A stretch of DNA of 64,000 nt from Amycolatopsis sp. CA-126428 (lineage in GTDB: Bacteria > Actinomycetota > Actinomycetes > Mycobacteriales > Pseudonocardiaceae): contig NZ_PPHF01000123.1 of NCBI RefSeq assembly GCF_002904335.1, positions 153,156 through 217,155 of the forward strand. Direction: 5' to 3'. A program made the translations under genes and the position numbers. Below the pieces are notes generated by a model. It made no database searches. It was not told the origin of the DNA and worked only from the letters and a program-made list of their open reading frames with translations. Below, piece after piece: positions 34,177 through 42,251 of this stretch. Each line of letters opens with the position of its first letter. The stretch's first letter is position 1.

Positions 34177-35025
34177 TCACTCCTGGTGATGGTACGCGGA
34201 CGCGTTCTCCCGTGCCCAGGCCGCGAAGGTCAGCGGCGGCCGGCCGAGCAGCCGCTCGACGGTGTCGAAGACGACGTGTTCGTGCGGAGCCGACTCGCGC
34301 TTGAGGGCGAAGAGGCCGTCGACGGCCTTTGCGGGCCAGCCGTACGTCCGGATCAGCCGTTCCTTCGCGGCGCTTTCGGTTTCTTCGACGTACTTCAGCG
34401 GACGGCCGATCGCCTCGGCCAGGATGGCGACCTGCCGCTCGGTGGTCAGGGCTTCGCCGCCGGTGAGCTCGTAGGTCGCGCCTTGGTGGCCGGACGTCGT
34501 CAGCACGAGGGCCGCGACTTCGGCGATGTCCCGGACGTGGATCAGCGCGGACGGCGGATCGGTGTCGGGCACGTACACGGCGTTCTCTTCGCGGATCGAG
34601 CCGATCCAGGTGAACCGGTTGTCCATGAAGGTGCCGGGCCGCAGGATCGTCCAGGCCGGCCCGGCTTCGCGGACCGCCTGCTCGGCTTCGGCGTGCGCCG
34701 AGGTGATCGGATCCTTCTGTCCGAAGTGGACACCCGTGGTGGACAGCTTGACCAGGTGGGTGACGCCGGCCTGCGCGGCGGCTCGGGCGGTGGCCGCTTC
34801 CCGGTCGGCGCGGTGGCCCTGGCTCAGCACGAACACGCGGTCCGCGCCGGCCAGCAGGGCGGGCAGGTCCGAGGTGTCGAGGTCGCCGCGGACCACTTCG
34901 GCGCGCGGGTCGATCCGGGCCTTCGCCGGGTCGCGGGTCAGCGCGCGAACGCCGGCGCCGGCGTCGAGCAGGGCGGGGACGAGGTGGCGGCCGACCTTGC
35001 CGGTGGCGCCGAGGACGAAGATCAT
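34177..35025 (-). CDS. NmrA-like/SDR atypical NAD(P)-binding protein
   Basis: 282 residues. Starts with the NAD(P)-binding loop FVLGATGKVGRHLVPALLDAG and continues as an atypical SDR of the NmrA/QOR2 type (LTRDPAKARI, VVRGDLDTSDLPALLAGADRVFVLS); no Y-x-x-x-K site. Members act as redox-sensing regulators or quinone reductases. Ten nt after the MFS transporter gene on the same strand, so both are likely one operon. Confidence 0.83.
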   Translation of the reverse strand: MIFVLGATGKVGRHLVPALLDAGAGVRALTRDPAKARIDPRAEVVRGDLDTSDLPALLAGADRVFVLSQGHRADREAATARAAAQAGVTHLVKLSTTGVHFGQKDPITSAHAEAEQAVREAGPAWTILRPGTFMDNRFTWIGSIREENAVYVPDTDPPSALIHVRDIAEVAALVLTTSGHQGATYELTGGEALTTERQVAILAEAIGRPLKYVEETESAAKERLIRTYGWPAKAVDGLFALKRESAPHEHVVFDTVERLLGRPPLTFAAWARENASAYHHQE

Positions 35026-35035
35026 CGGGGTTCTC

Positions 35036-36325
35036 CTATCGGGAAAGCGGGACGTGGGGGAGCGCGAACGCCGTGACGAGGCCGAGCGCGAGCACGGGCA
35101 GCAGCGCGAGGAACACGGTGTGGGTGCCGGCGTGGTAGGCGAAGCCGAGCGCGACCGGCCCGAGGGCCGAGCCGAGCGCGCGGGCGAGGTTGACGCCGGC
35201 GGCGACCGCGCCGCGGTCCGCGGCGGGGGCGGTGTTCTGCGTGGCCATGGCGAGCACCTGCAGGTTCAGCCCGGCCGCGAAGCCGAAGACGACCAGGCAG
35301 CCCAGGACCAGCGGCAGGCCGTGCACGGTGAGCAGGCCGAGCACCGCGAGCAGGCCGAGCGCCATGCTCAGCCGCGGTGCCCAGCGGTACGCGCCGGTGC
35401 GGGCGATGACCTTGCTCGCGACGACGGAGGAGACCGACACGGCGAGCGTCATCGGCAGCAGCCGTAGCCCGCCTTGCGCCGGACCGGCGTCGGCCTGCAG
35501 GAAGACCGCGATGTAGTTGACCGAGCCGAGGAACGCGAACCCGGCGAGCACGCTGAGCACCACGGACACGGTGAACGTCCGGTCGCGGAACAGCCGCGGG
35601 GGCAGCACCGGCGCTTCGGCCCGCCGTTCGACGACCACGAACACCACGGCCGCGGCCGCGCCGAGCGCGACCGACCACGGCGTGAGCAGGGTGAACCCGG
35701 TGATCGCCGTGCCGAGCAGGAGCACGCCGGCGAAGTCGAACGGCGCTTCCCGGCGCCGTCTCGACAGCTCGAGCGGCTTGAGGCAGGCCAGGGCGACGAG
35801 CCCGAGCGGCAGGTTGACCAGGAAGATCGACCGCCACCCGGCGAGCCCGGTGAGCAGGCCGCCGACGACCGGACCGGCGAGCGAGGCGACGGCGAAGCAG
35901 ATCGAAAACCAGCCGAAGTACTTCGCGCCTTCGCGAGGCGTGAACATCTCGCCGAGCGAAGCGCCGACGGAGACGAAGAGGCCGCCGGAACCGGCACCCT
36001 GCAGCACGCGCCCGGCGATCAGGAACGCGGCCGACGGCGCCAGGCCGCAGGCCAGCGAGCCGAGCAGGAAGAGGGCGAGCGCGCCCAGGAGCACGCGTTT
36101 GCGGCCGAAGACGTCACCGAGCTTGCCGTACAGGGGCGCGGTGGCGCTCCCGGCGAGCAGGTAGGCGGTGGTGACCCAGGCGTAGGCGCCGGTCCCGCCG
36201 AACTCGGCGGCGATCCGGGGGAGCGCGGTGGCGACGACCTGGGCGTCGAGCATCGCGAGGAAAACGGACAGGAACAGGCCCGTGAGGGCAGGTTTCAGGG
36301 CGCGCGGAGGCGCGATCGTGCTCAA
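35036..36325 (-). CDS. MFS drug exporter (DHA2-like)
   Basis: About 429 residues with 12-14 predicted membrane helices. Motif D1/A signatures: FLAMLDAQVVATALPRIA (helix 1, typical of DHA2 multidrug exporters), GKLGDVFGRKRVLL (motif A, loop 2-3) and GAGSGGLFVSVGASLGEMF (motif C-like). The TTG at 36325 fits the family start and has AAGGA seven nt upstream; an ATG lies further out at 36418. Likely proton antiporter for hydrophobic compounds. First gene of an operon with the NmrA-like gene. Confidence 0.85.
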   Translation of the reverse strand: MSTIAPPRALKPALTGLFLSVFLAMLDAQVVATALPRIAAEFGGTGAYAWVTTAYLLAGSATAPLYGKLGDVFGRKRVLLGALALFLLGSLACGLAPSAAFLIAGRVLQGAGSGGLFVSVGASLGEMFTPREGAKYFGWFSICFAVASLAGPVVGGLLTGLAGWRSIFLVNLPLGLVALACLKPLELSRRRREAPFDFAGVLLLGTAITGFTLLTPWSVALGAAAAVVFVVVERRAEAPVLPPRLFRDRTFTVSVVLSVLAGFAFLGSVNYIAVFLQADAGPAQGGLRLLPMTLAVSVSSVVASKVIARTGAYRWAPRLSMALGLLAVLGLLTVHGLPLVLGCLVVFGFAAGLNLQVLAMATQNTAPAADRGAVAAGVNLARALGSALGPVALGFAYHAGTHTVFLALLPVLALGLVTAFALPHVPLSR

Positions 36326-36526
36326 GAGGAAGTCCTTGTTTTCGTCAGAAGGGACGAGAGATACCGGCGGCGCGCGAGAACACGCCGACCTCGAGTCGGG
36401 AAAAGGTTTCATCGTCATCCGCGGGCGGATGCGACCTCTTCGCGCTCGGAAACCACCTCGAATCGTCCCGCTCGCCCGGCCGAACCCGGACGGCGTCCTT
36501 GCGAAGGAACACTGACGAGGATGACA

Positions 36527-36551
36527 GTAGACAACTACATGTCAAAAGACA
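36527..36551. promoter_or_regulatory. Paired small palindromes upstream of the MFS operon
   Basis: GTAG-ACAA-CTAC (36527-36538) and TGTC-AAAA-GACA (36540-36551) are two adjacent perfect short palindromes in an AT-rich island in the 245-nt gap between the MFS start and the GtrA stop. They look like an operator, but no divergent regulator gene remains here; the 200 nt down to the MFS start contain nothing else recognisable. Confidence 0.4.
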
Positions 36552-36570
36552 AGTACTTTCGCGGCCTGGG

Positions 36571-37098
36571 TCAGGGCAGCGGGGTGATCTGGTCGTTGTC
36601 CCGCCGCCGCTCGCCCAGCTCGTCCGGGAACACCCACTTCTTGAAGCCCCAGAAGCGGAAGAACATGGCCAGCAGCATGCCGATGATCGAGCCGCTCGCG
36701 AAGTCCGCGATTTCCTGGACCAGGAACGTCACGTGCGGGACTTCGAGGTCGAGCACGTACCGCGAGATGATCAGGGGGATCAGGTTGACGCCGACCGCGA
36801 CGCCGCTGATGACGAAGAACAGCGCCGCTTCGTGGTGCCGCTCGCGCCCGCCGCGGGTCCGGAAGGACCACTCGCGGTTGAGGATGTAGGACACGATGGT
36901 CGCGACGATGATCGCGATCGCCTTCGCCGTCGTCGGTTTCGGCTCCAGCACCGTCAGCTTCAGCGTGTACCAGACGCCGTTGTCGACCAGGAACGTCGTG
37001 CCGCCCACGATCGCGAACTTCAGCAGCTCCCGGTGCTTGATCAGCACCGAACGCAGTGGCTCCGGCGTGCGCTTGAGCACGGTTTCCACAACGGTCAC
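36571..37098 (-). CDS. GtrA-family membrane protein
   Basis: 175 residues, GTG start, four membrane helices: LLKFAIVGGTTFLVDNGVWYTL, AKAIAIIVATIVSYILNREWSF, HEAALFFVISGVAVGVNLIPL and ASGSIIGMLLAMFFRFWGFKKW. The F-x-x-x-G and N-R-x-[WF]-[ST]-F motifs are diagnostic. GtrA proteins are thought to flip or aid transport of prenyl-linked sugars for cell-wall glycans. Corresponds in position to mycobacterial Rv3277 between the PH gene and purK. Confidence 0.88.
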   Translation of the reverse strand: MTVVETVLKRTPEPLRSVLIKHRELLKFAIVGGTTFLVDNGVWYTLKLTVLEPKPTTAKAIAIIVATIVSYILNREWSFRTRGGRERHHEAALFFVISGVAVGVNLIPLIISRYVLDLEVPHVTFLVQEIADFASGSIIGMLLAMFFRFWGFKKWVFPDELGERRRDNDQITPLP

Positions 37099-37136
37099 AC
37101 CACGCAGTCTAGGAGCACACCGCGTTGACCTGTGGT

Positions 37137-37457
37137 TCAGGCGGCCTTGCTGTCGCCAATGTCCGGATCTTCGGCGCTTTCGGCGGGCACCGCGCGCGGC
37201 CGGCCGGCCACCTCGACGCCGAACGGGGACAGCCGCGGCACCTGCAGGTCCAGCACGTACCGCGAGAACCACTGCGGCAGCGCGTTCAGGCCCAGTGCGA
37301 CGCCGCTGAGCAGGAAGAACAGCGCGGCCTCGTGGGCCTGCTCCCGGCCGCCACGGGTGCGGAACGACCACTCGCGGTTGGCGACGTAGGAGAAGATCGT
37401 CCCGCCGACGACGGCGAAGCGGAGGAGCTCGCGATGCTTCTTCAGCAGGTCGCGCAC
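37137..37457 (-). pseudogene. GtrA paralogue with internal in-frame deletion
   Basis: 106 residues. It opens like the neighbouring GtrA protein (LLKKHRELLRFAVVGGT) but jumps directly to IFSYVANREWSFRTRGG, missing about 35-40 residues that contain the end of helix 1 and most of helix 2. It continues with HEAALFFLLSGVALGLNALPQ, then loses similarity in a charged tail with no fourth helix. The frame is open, so a protein could be made, but it cannot have a normal GtrA topology. Confidence 0.65.
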
Positions 37458-37467
37458 CGCGCGGACG

Positions 37468-39714
37468 CTACCCCGTCAGCCAGCCGAAAACCTTCGCGGG
37501 GCTGACCGTCGGCGGCTTGGCCCCCGGTTTCCCGCCGGACCGCGGTGGTGCGCTCGTCGTGGTCGAGGACACCGGCGGCTCGCTCGCCGGCTCGTCAGTG
37601 TCCGTCGTCGTGACCGGGGGCTTCGACGTCGGTTTCGTCGGCGATTTCGTCGGCGTGGGCTTCGACGGGGTCGGCGTGGGGACCGACGGGGTCGTCGGCG
37701 TGGGCAGCGGGTCCTTGCCGCACCAGTGGCGCCAGCAGCCGAAGTCCACGGTCACCGGCGGTGCCGCCGCCCGGCCGAGCTGCGCGGTGATCGTCACCCG
37801 GCCCTCGTCGGGACGGTCCAGCAGCCGCACCCACAGGTTGACGTGCTGGCCCGGCGCCACCGCGCTCTTCGTCGTGCAGCTCGCGCCTTCGTTCGTCGGC
37901 GTGCAGGGGAAGCCGCGCAGGCTCCACCACTGCTTGAGCGGGTGGTCGAAGGTGACCGTGACCGGCTTGGTCGTCTCGCCGGTGTTGCGGACCCGCACGT
38001 AGACCAGCGGGTGGTGGTTCCAGGGGAAGGCCGACAGCCCGTCGCCTACTGCTTGCAGGGCCACGGCGTCCGGCGGGAGCTTCACGGTGACCTTGACGCT
38101 CACGTCGACGGAGATCTGCACGCCGGCCGTGACCGACGCCTTCACCGTGCCGCCCTCGGCGTCTTCGTCCGCCTGCAAGCGGAAGTTGAGCGTCGCGCTC
38201 TGGCCGGGCTGCAGGCCGGCGCCGGTCTTGCAGACGACCGTGCCCTCGCCGCCGGGGCAGTTCACCGAGATCGGGGCGGGATCCTCCGCGCGGGCCATCG
38301 GTGCGCCGCCACCGCCGGTGTCGACCGCGCGCACCCCGCGCGGCAGCTGCAGTGCGACGGCCACCGGCTCGGACGCGCTGCCGCCGTCGTTGCGCACGGT
38401 GATCGGCAGGTTCTTCGCGGCACCCGGGCTGAGCTCGAGGCCGTCCGGCGGGGTCGTCGCGGACATCGACGGCGGGGCGGGCGCCGGCGGCGCCGGCGGG
38501 GCCGGTGCGGGCGGGGGTGCCGGGGCCGGGGGCGCGACCGGCGGCGGGGCGGGCGCGACGGGCGGAGCCGGGGGCGGCGCGATGGGCTGCGGGGCCGGGG
38601 GCTGGGGTACCGGGGGTTGCGGCTGCTGCGGCGCGGGCGGGGCCGGGGGCGGCGGCTGCGGGGCCGGCGGTGCGACCTGCTGGGCCGGCGGCGGCACCTG
38701 GGCGGCGACCGGGATCTCCTGCGTCCCGCCGCCCGCGGTGAGCGCGATGACGATGGCCGCGACGATCGCGAGGCCCGAGGCGGCGACGCCGGCGAACTGG
38801 CGGGGCCCCGAGGCCGCGGCCCCCGCACCGGCTTTGCCGCCGGCCGCCGCGGCACCGGCGGCGGCCGCCCCCGCGGTGGCCGCGGTGGCGGCGCTCGCCT
38901 TCGCGGCACCGATGGTGGCGAGGTAGCCCAGCGCGGCGCCACCGAGGACGATCGGGGCGATGATCGCGCGCAGCCCGCCGTTGACGTCGGCCAGCTCCGC
39001 GGCCAGTGCCCGGCACCGGTCGCACTCGTCGAGGTGGCTCTCGACCTGGGCGCGTTCGCGTTTGGAGAGCCCGTCGCGGGTCCACGCGCCGAGCCGCTCG
39101 GTGCAGGCGCGGCAGCGTTCCTCGGCGTTCTCCTGCAGGTGGACCTGCAGGTACGCCTGGCGGAGTCCCTCACGGGCGCGGTAGGCGAGCGCGGAGACGC
39201 CGTTCGCGGTCAGGCCCAGCAGCGGCGCGACCTCGGCGGGGCTCTGCTGCTCGATCTCGGTGTGCCAGAGCACCGCCTGCCAGCGTTCCGGCAGCCGCGC
39301 GAACGCCTTGGCGGCCATCGTCCGCTCGAGCCCGGCGACCGCGGTGTCGGAGAACGGCACGGTCAGCGCCTCCGCCGCGGCGCCGCCGACCTCGGTCATG
39401 TCCTCGTTGAGGTCGACCCGGCGTTCCTTGCGGGTGCGGTCGTACGCGGTGTGACGGAGCGCGGTCAGCAAATACGCCCGGAAGGCTGTGTCCGGGCCCT
39501 TGCCGCCACGGAGCGTGTCGAGGACCTTGGCGAACGCCTCGGACACGAGATCGTCGGCTTCGGAGCTCGAGCGGGCCAGCTGGCGGGCCAGATTGCGGGC
39601 CGCACCGGTGTGCCGTTCGTAGAGGGTCCCGTACGACGCGATCTTCCCGGAGCGGACTTCCGCAATCAGCTCGGAGTCACTCTTTCCGCTGAGATCGGCG
39701 GGAACGGTGGACAC
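37468..39714 (-). CDS. ECF sigma factor fused to zinc-finger anti-sigma, membrane helix and exported domain
   Basis: 748 residues from a GTG with GAGGAG ahead. Order: sigma region 2 (about 14-90, EADDLVSEAFAKVLDTL), region 4 (about 125-190, RLPERWQAVLWHTEIEQQSPAEVAPLLG), zinc-binding anti-sigma-like segment (CRACTERL ... HLDECDRC, about 198-240), Ala-rich region and membrane helix (ASGLAIVAAIVIAL, about 305-320), a Pro-rich spacer of about 90 residues, an exported beta-rich region with CARDB-like repeats (LPITVRNDGGSASEPVAVALQ) and a Ser/Thr/Pro tail. The layout fits the membrane-tethered ECF53-type sigma factors: stress outside would have to free the sigma part, probably by proteolysis. No separate anti-sigma gene is needed or present. 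Confidence 0.88.
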   Translation of the reverse strand: MSTVPADLSGKSDSELIAEVRSGKIASYGTLYERHTGAARNLARQLARSSSEADDLVSEAFAKVLDTLRGGKGPDTAFRAYLLTALRHTAYDRTRKERRVDLNEDMTEVGGAAAEALTVPFSDTAVAGLERTMAAKAFARLPERWQAVLWHTEIEQQSPAEVAPLLGLTANGVSALAYRAREGLRQAYLQVHLQENAEERCRACTERLGAWTRDGLSKRERAQVESHLDECDRCRALAAELADVNGGLRAIIAPIVLGGAALGYLATIGAAKASAATAATAGAAAAGAAAAGGKAGAGAAASGPRQFAGVAASGLAIVAAIVIALTAGGGTQEIPVAAQVPPPAQQVAPPAPQPPPPAPPAPQQPQPPVPQPPAPQPIAPPPAPPVAPAPPPVAPPAPAPPPAPAPPAPPAPAPPSMSATTPPDGLELSPGAAKNLPITVRNDGGSASEPVAVALQLPRGVRAVDTGGGGAPMARAEDPAPISVNCPGGEGTVVCKTGAGLQPGQSATLNFRLQADEDAEGGTVKASVTAGVQISVDVSVKVTVKLPPDAVALQAVGDGLSAFPWNHHPLVYVRVRNTGETTKPVTVTFDHPLKQWWSLRGFPCTPTNEGASCTTKSAVAPGQHVNLWVRLLDRPDEGRVTITAQLGRAAAPPVTVDFGCWRHWCGKDPLPTPTTPSVPTPTPSKPTPTKSPTKPTSKPPVTTTDTDEPASEPPVSSTTTSAPPRSGGKPGAKPPTVSPAKVFGWLTG

Positions 39715-39851
39715 GGCACTCCTCGGTCGGCTAGGGCCAGGACCTGCCATTACAGACCGATCCGGGACGCGAGACCAGTGTGACTGACCCACCTCCGGCG
39801 GTCACGTCGTGGTCGGCGTGATGACTCCGACGGCGGAGCAAAATCACCCAC

Positions 39852-39869
39852 CCCCGGCCCGGGCCGGGG
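39852..39869. terminator. 18-nt perfect GC palindrome in the divergent promoter region
   Basis: CCCCGGCCC followed directly by GGGCCGGGG, flanked by C on the left and AAAA on the right; read leftward it is a GC stem preceded by TTTT. It sits in the 270-nt gap between the divergent sigma-fusion and GGDEF-like genes, where a terminator is not expected, so it may instead be an operator or cruciform. The rest of the gap shows nothing recognisable. Confidence 0.4.
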
Positions 39870-39984
39870 AAAAGCTTCCCGACAAAAACCGCTGAGTACG
39901 CGTCACGGTGCCCACCGGGGTACGTCCTCATCGTGAAGCAAAAGACAAGATCGTTGCGAACCGGACGAAAGGGGCGGGTGGCGA

Positions 39985-40830
39985 GTGGATGTTCCGGCTG
40001 CGCGACCCGGCTCCGGTGACACCCCGCCGACGCAGGCCGAGCGGGACGCCTCCCTGCGCGCGCTGCGGGCCCGCTGGCGCACGGCCAGCCTTGCCGCGGG
40101 CTGGCGGTTCCCCAGCGACTGGGCCCTGCCCGAGGTCGACGCCGTCTGCGCGGCGGTGATGGCGAAGGGCCGCGTCGAAGCCGCCGAAACCGCGCTGGCC
40201 GGGCTGGCCAGGGCCCGGGCGGCGGCCGGTGCGGGGCTCGCGGAGACCCTCGCCGACCTCGCCGCGCTGCACGCCGTGCTCGGCCACGGCGGCGACGGGT
40301 TCGTCGCGCCGGACGTCGACGCCACGCCGGCCCGGCTGCTGCGGACCACCGCGCTGGCCTGGGCGGACGTCGCCACCGACCAGCTGGTGCACACCGAGGT
40401 CACCGACTCGCTGACCGGCCTGCCCACGGCCGCCTACCTGCGCACCCGGCTCGCGGAGGTCTACCGCGCCGCCGCCGCGCGCGAGCGGCCGGCCGCCGAG
40501 GACCACGTGCTGCTCGTCGTCTCGCTCGACCTCACCGCCGTCGCCGGGTTCCCGCGGCTGACCGGGATGATCCTGGTGGCGGACGCGCTGCGGACGGTGT
40601 TCGACAGCGGGCAGAGCGTCGCATCGCTGGGGCCGTCCGTCGTCGCGGCCCTGGTGCCGAAAGACGAGCGGGTCGCTTCGCACGGCGTCGCGCTGCGAAG
40701 GGCGTTGCACGAGCGGCTGGCGGTCGACACCCAGCTGGCCGACGTGGGCAGGCCGCGCGTTTCGGCGGTGCGGCTGCCGGCCACGCACGAGCTGGCCTGC
40801 GACCTGCTGGCGCACCTGGCGCGTGCGTAG
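39985..40830 (+). CDS. Degenerate GGDEF-like protein
   Basis: 281 residues, GTG start after AAAGGGG. The N-terminal 140 residues are helical and unrecognised. TDSLTGLPTAAYLRTRLAEVYR (starting near 140) is the typical entry of a diguanylate-cyclase domain (D-x-L-T-G-L-x-N-R), but the later part keeps only the fold-like strands (LLVVSLDLTAVAG) and lacks any GG[DE]EF loop, so it cannot make cyclic di-GMP. It could be a binding or regulatory relic. Divergent from the sigma-fusion gene. Confidence 0.65.
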   Translation: MDVPAARPGSGDTPPTQAERDASLRALRARWRTASLAAGWRFPSDWALPEVDAVCAAVMAKGRVEAAETALAGLARARAAAGAGLAETLADLAALHAVLGHGGDGFVAPDVDATPARLLRTTALAWADVATDQLVHTEVTDSLTGLPTAAYLRTRLAEVYRAAAARERPAAEDHVLLVVSLDLTAVAGFPRLTGMILVADALRTVFDSGQSVASLGPSVVAALVPKDERVASHGVALRRALHERLAVDTQLADVGRPRVSAVRLPATHELACDLLAHLARA

Positions 40831-40901
40831 AACACCGGAAAAGTCCGGTTTTGCCCGGACCCTTCCGACCACGACCGGGCCGGTCATGATTTCCTGATGC
40901 G

Positions 40902-42251
40902 GTGACCCGGACCGTATCCACCGACGTCGACGGCGAAATCGCGGGCAGATCCCAGCACCGCCTGGCCCTGCGGAAGTCACTCGCCCGCCTGTCCGTCCGC
41001 CCGCGGTCGATCCTGATCCTGTCGGTGATTCCGCTGGTCGCGATCGGGTACGGCATCTGGGGCTGGCAGCACGACTGGGTGCTCGGCGTCGACAGCGCGG
41101 TCTACCGGGCGGGCGCGTTGTCGCTGCTGCACGGCGACTCGCTCTACGACGCCAACACCCTGCCCGACGAGCCGTGGTGGGCGCTGCTGCCGTTCACCTA
41201 CCCACCGACGGCGGCGCTCATCTTCGTCCCGCTCGCCGCCTTCCCGACGCAGATCTCCTGGGGCCTGATCACCGCCGTCTCGCTGGGGGCGATGGCGCTG
41301 TCGATCCGGATCGCGATCGGCGCGCTGCCGCGGCCCGCCACCGACGGCCCGCGCTGGTGGGCCTCGCCCGCCCGCTCGACCATCGTGTTCTTCCTGGTCT
41401 TCCTCGCCCTCGAGCCGGTGTGGCGGACGATCTTCCTCGGCCAGATCAACCTGATCCTGATGGCCATGATCCTGCTGGACATGCTGGTCATCGGCGCCCG
41501 CGGGAGCCGCTGGGGCGGGGTGCTGGTCGGCGTCGCGGCGGCGATCAAGCTGACGCCGCTGGTGTTCCTCGGGCACCTGTTCATCACCGGACGGCGCAAG
41601 GACGCCGTCCGCGGGTTCGCGACGTTCGTGCTGCTCCAGGGCCTGATGTTCCTGATCAACGCGCACGACGCGGCCAAGTACTGGACCGTCACGCTGCCGG
41701 ACACCGGCCGGATCGGGCCGGTGCACTGGGCGGGCAACCAGTCGCTGAACGCGCTGATGAACCGGGCCACCGACCTCGCCCCGTGGGCGTCGAAGGCGGC
41801 GATGGGCATCGGGTTGCTGCTCGCCATCCCGGCGCTGTGGCTGCTGATGCGCTTCCACCGCAAGGGCCAGACGCTGGCCGCGTTGCTCGTCACCGCGTTC
41901 TGGACGCTGCTGATGTCGCCGATCTCGTGGACCCACCACTGGGTGTGGGTGATCCCGCTGATCGTGCTGCTGGTCTCGCGGCTGCCGAAGACCACCCCGA
42001 AGACGGCGTGGAAGCGCTGGGTCGGCACCGGGCTGGTGGCTTTCGTGTTCGTCAGCTGCGTGCTGCTGATCCTGCCGAACGGCCGCAACGTCGAGCTGCA
42101 CTGGAAGGTGTGGCAGAACGTCCTCGGGGACGCCTACATCCTGATGCCGGTCGTCCTGGCCTTCGCGCTCATCCTGCGGTGGGGCCTGTTGCGGCGATCG
42201 CGGAAGAAGGCCGCTGCGGACGAGCATGTCGACGTCGAAGCCGGCGTCTGA
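40902..42251 (+). CDS. GT87-family polyprenol-dependent mannosyltransferase
   Basis: 449 residues, about 11 membrane helices, GTG start. The first outer loop GVDSAVYRAGALSLLHGDSLYD carries the Asp expected of the GT-C catalytic site, followed by PFTYPPTAALIFVPLA and FLGQINLILMAMILLDML, both hallmarks of GT87 (DUF2029) alpha-mannosyltransferases that build lipomannan-type glycans from polyprenyl-phosphomannose. Overlaps the next paralogue by 26 nt. Confidence 0.85.
   Translation: MTRTVSTDVDGEIAGRSQHRLALRKSLARLSVRPRSILILSVIPLVAIGYGIWGWQHDWVLGVDSAVYRAGALSLLHGDSLYDANTLPDEPWWALLPFTYPPTAALIFVPLAAFPTQISWGLITAVSLGAMALSIRIAIGALPRPATDGPRWWASPARSTIVFFLVFLALEPVWRTIFLGQINLILMAMILLDMLVIGARGSRWGGVLVGVAAAIKLTPLVFLGHLFITGRRKDAVRGFATFVLLQGLMFLINAHDAAKYWTVTLPDTGRIGPVHWAGNQSLNALMNRATDLAPWASKAAMGIGLLLAIPALWLLMRFHRKGQTLAALLVTAFWTLLMSPISWTHHWVWVIPLIVLLVSRLPKTTPKTAWKRWVGTGLVAFVFVSCVLLILPNGRNVELHWKVWQNVLGDAYILMPVVLAFALILRWGLLRRSRKKAAADEHVDVEAGV

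Noticed and set aside
37726..39783. 685-codon frame antisense to the sigma-fusion gene
   Set aside because: Shadow of the repetitive Pro/Ala coding sequence; low-complexity Arg/Gly protein without motifs.
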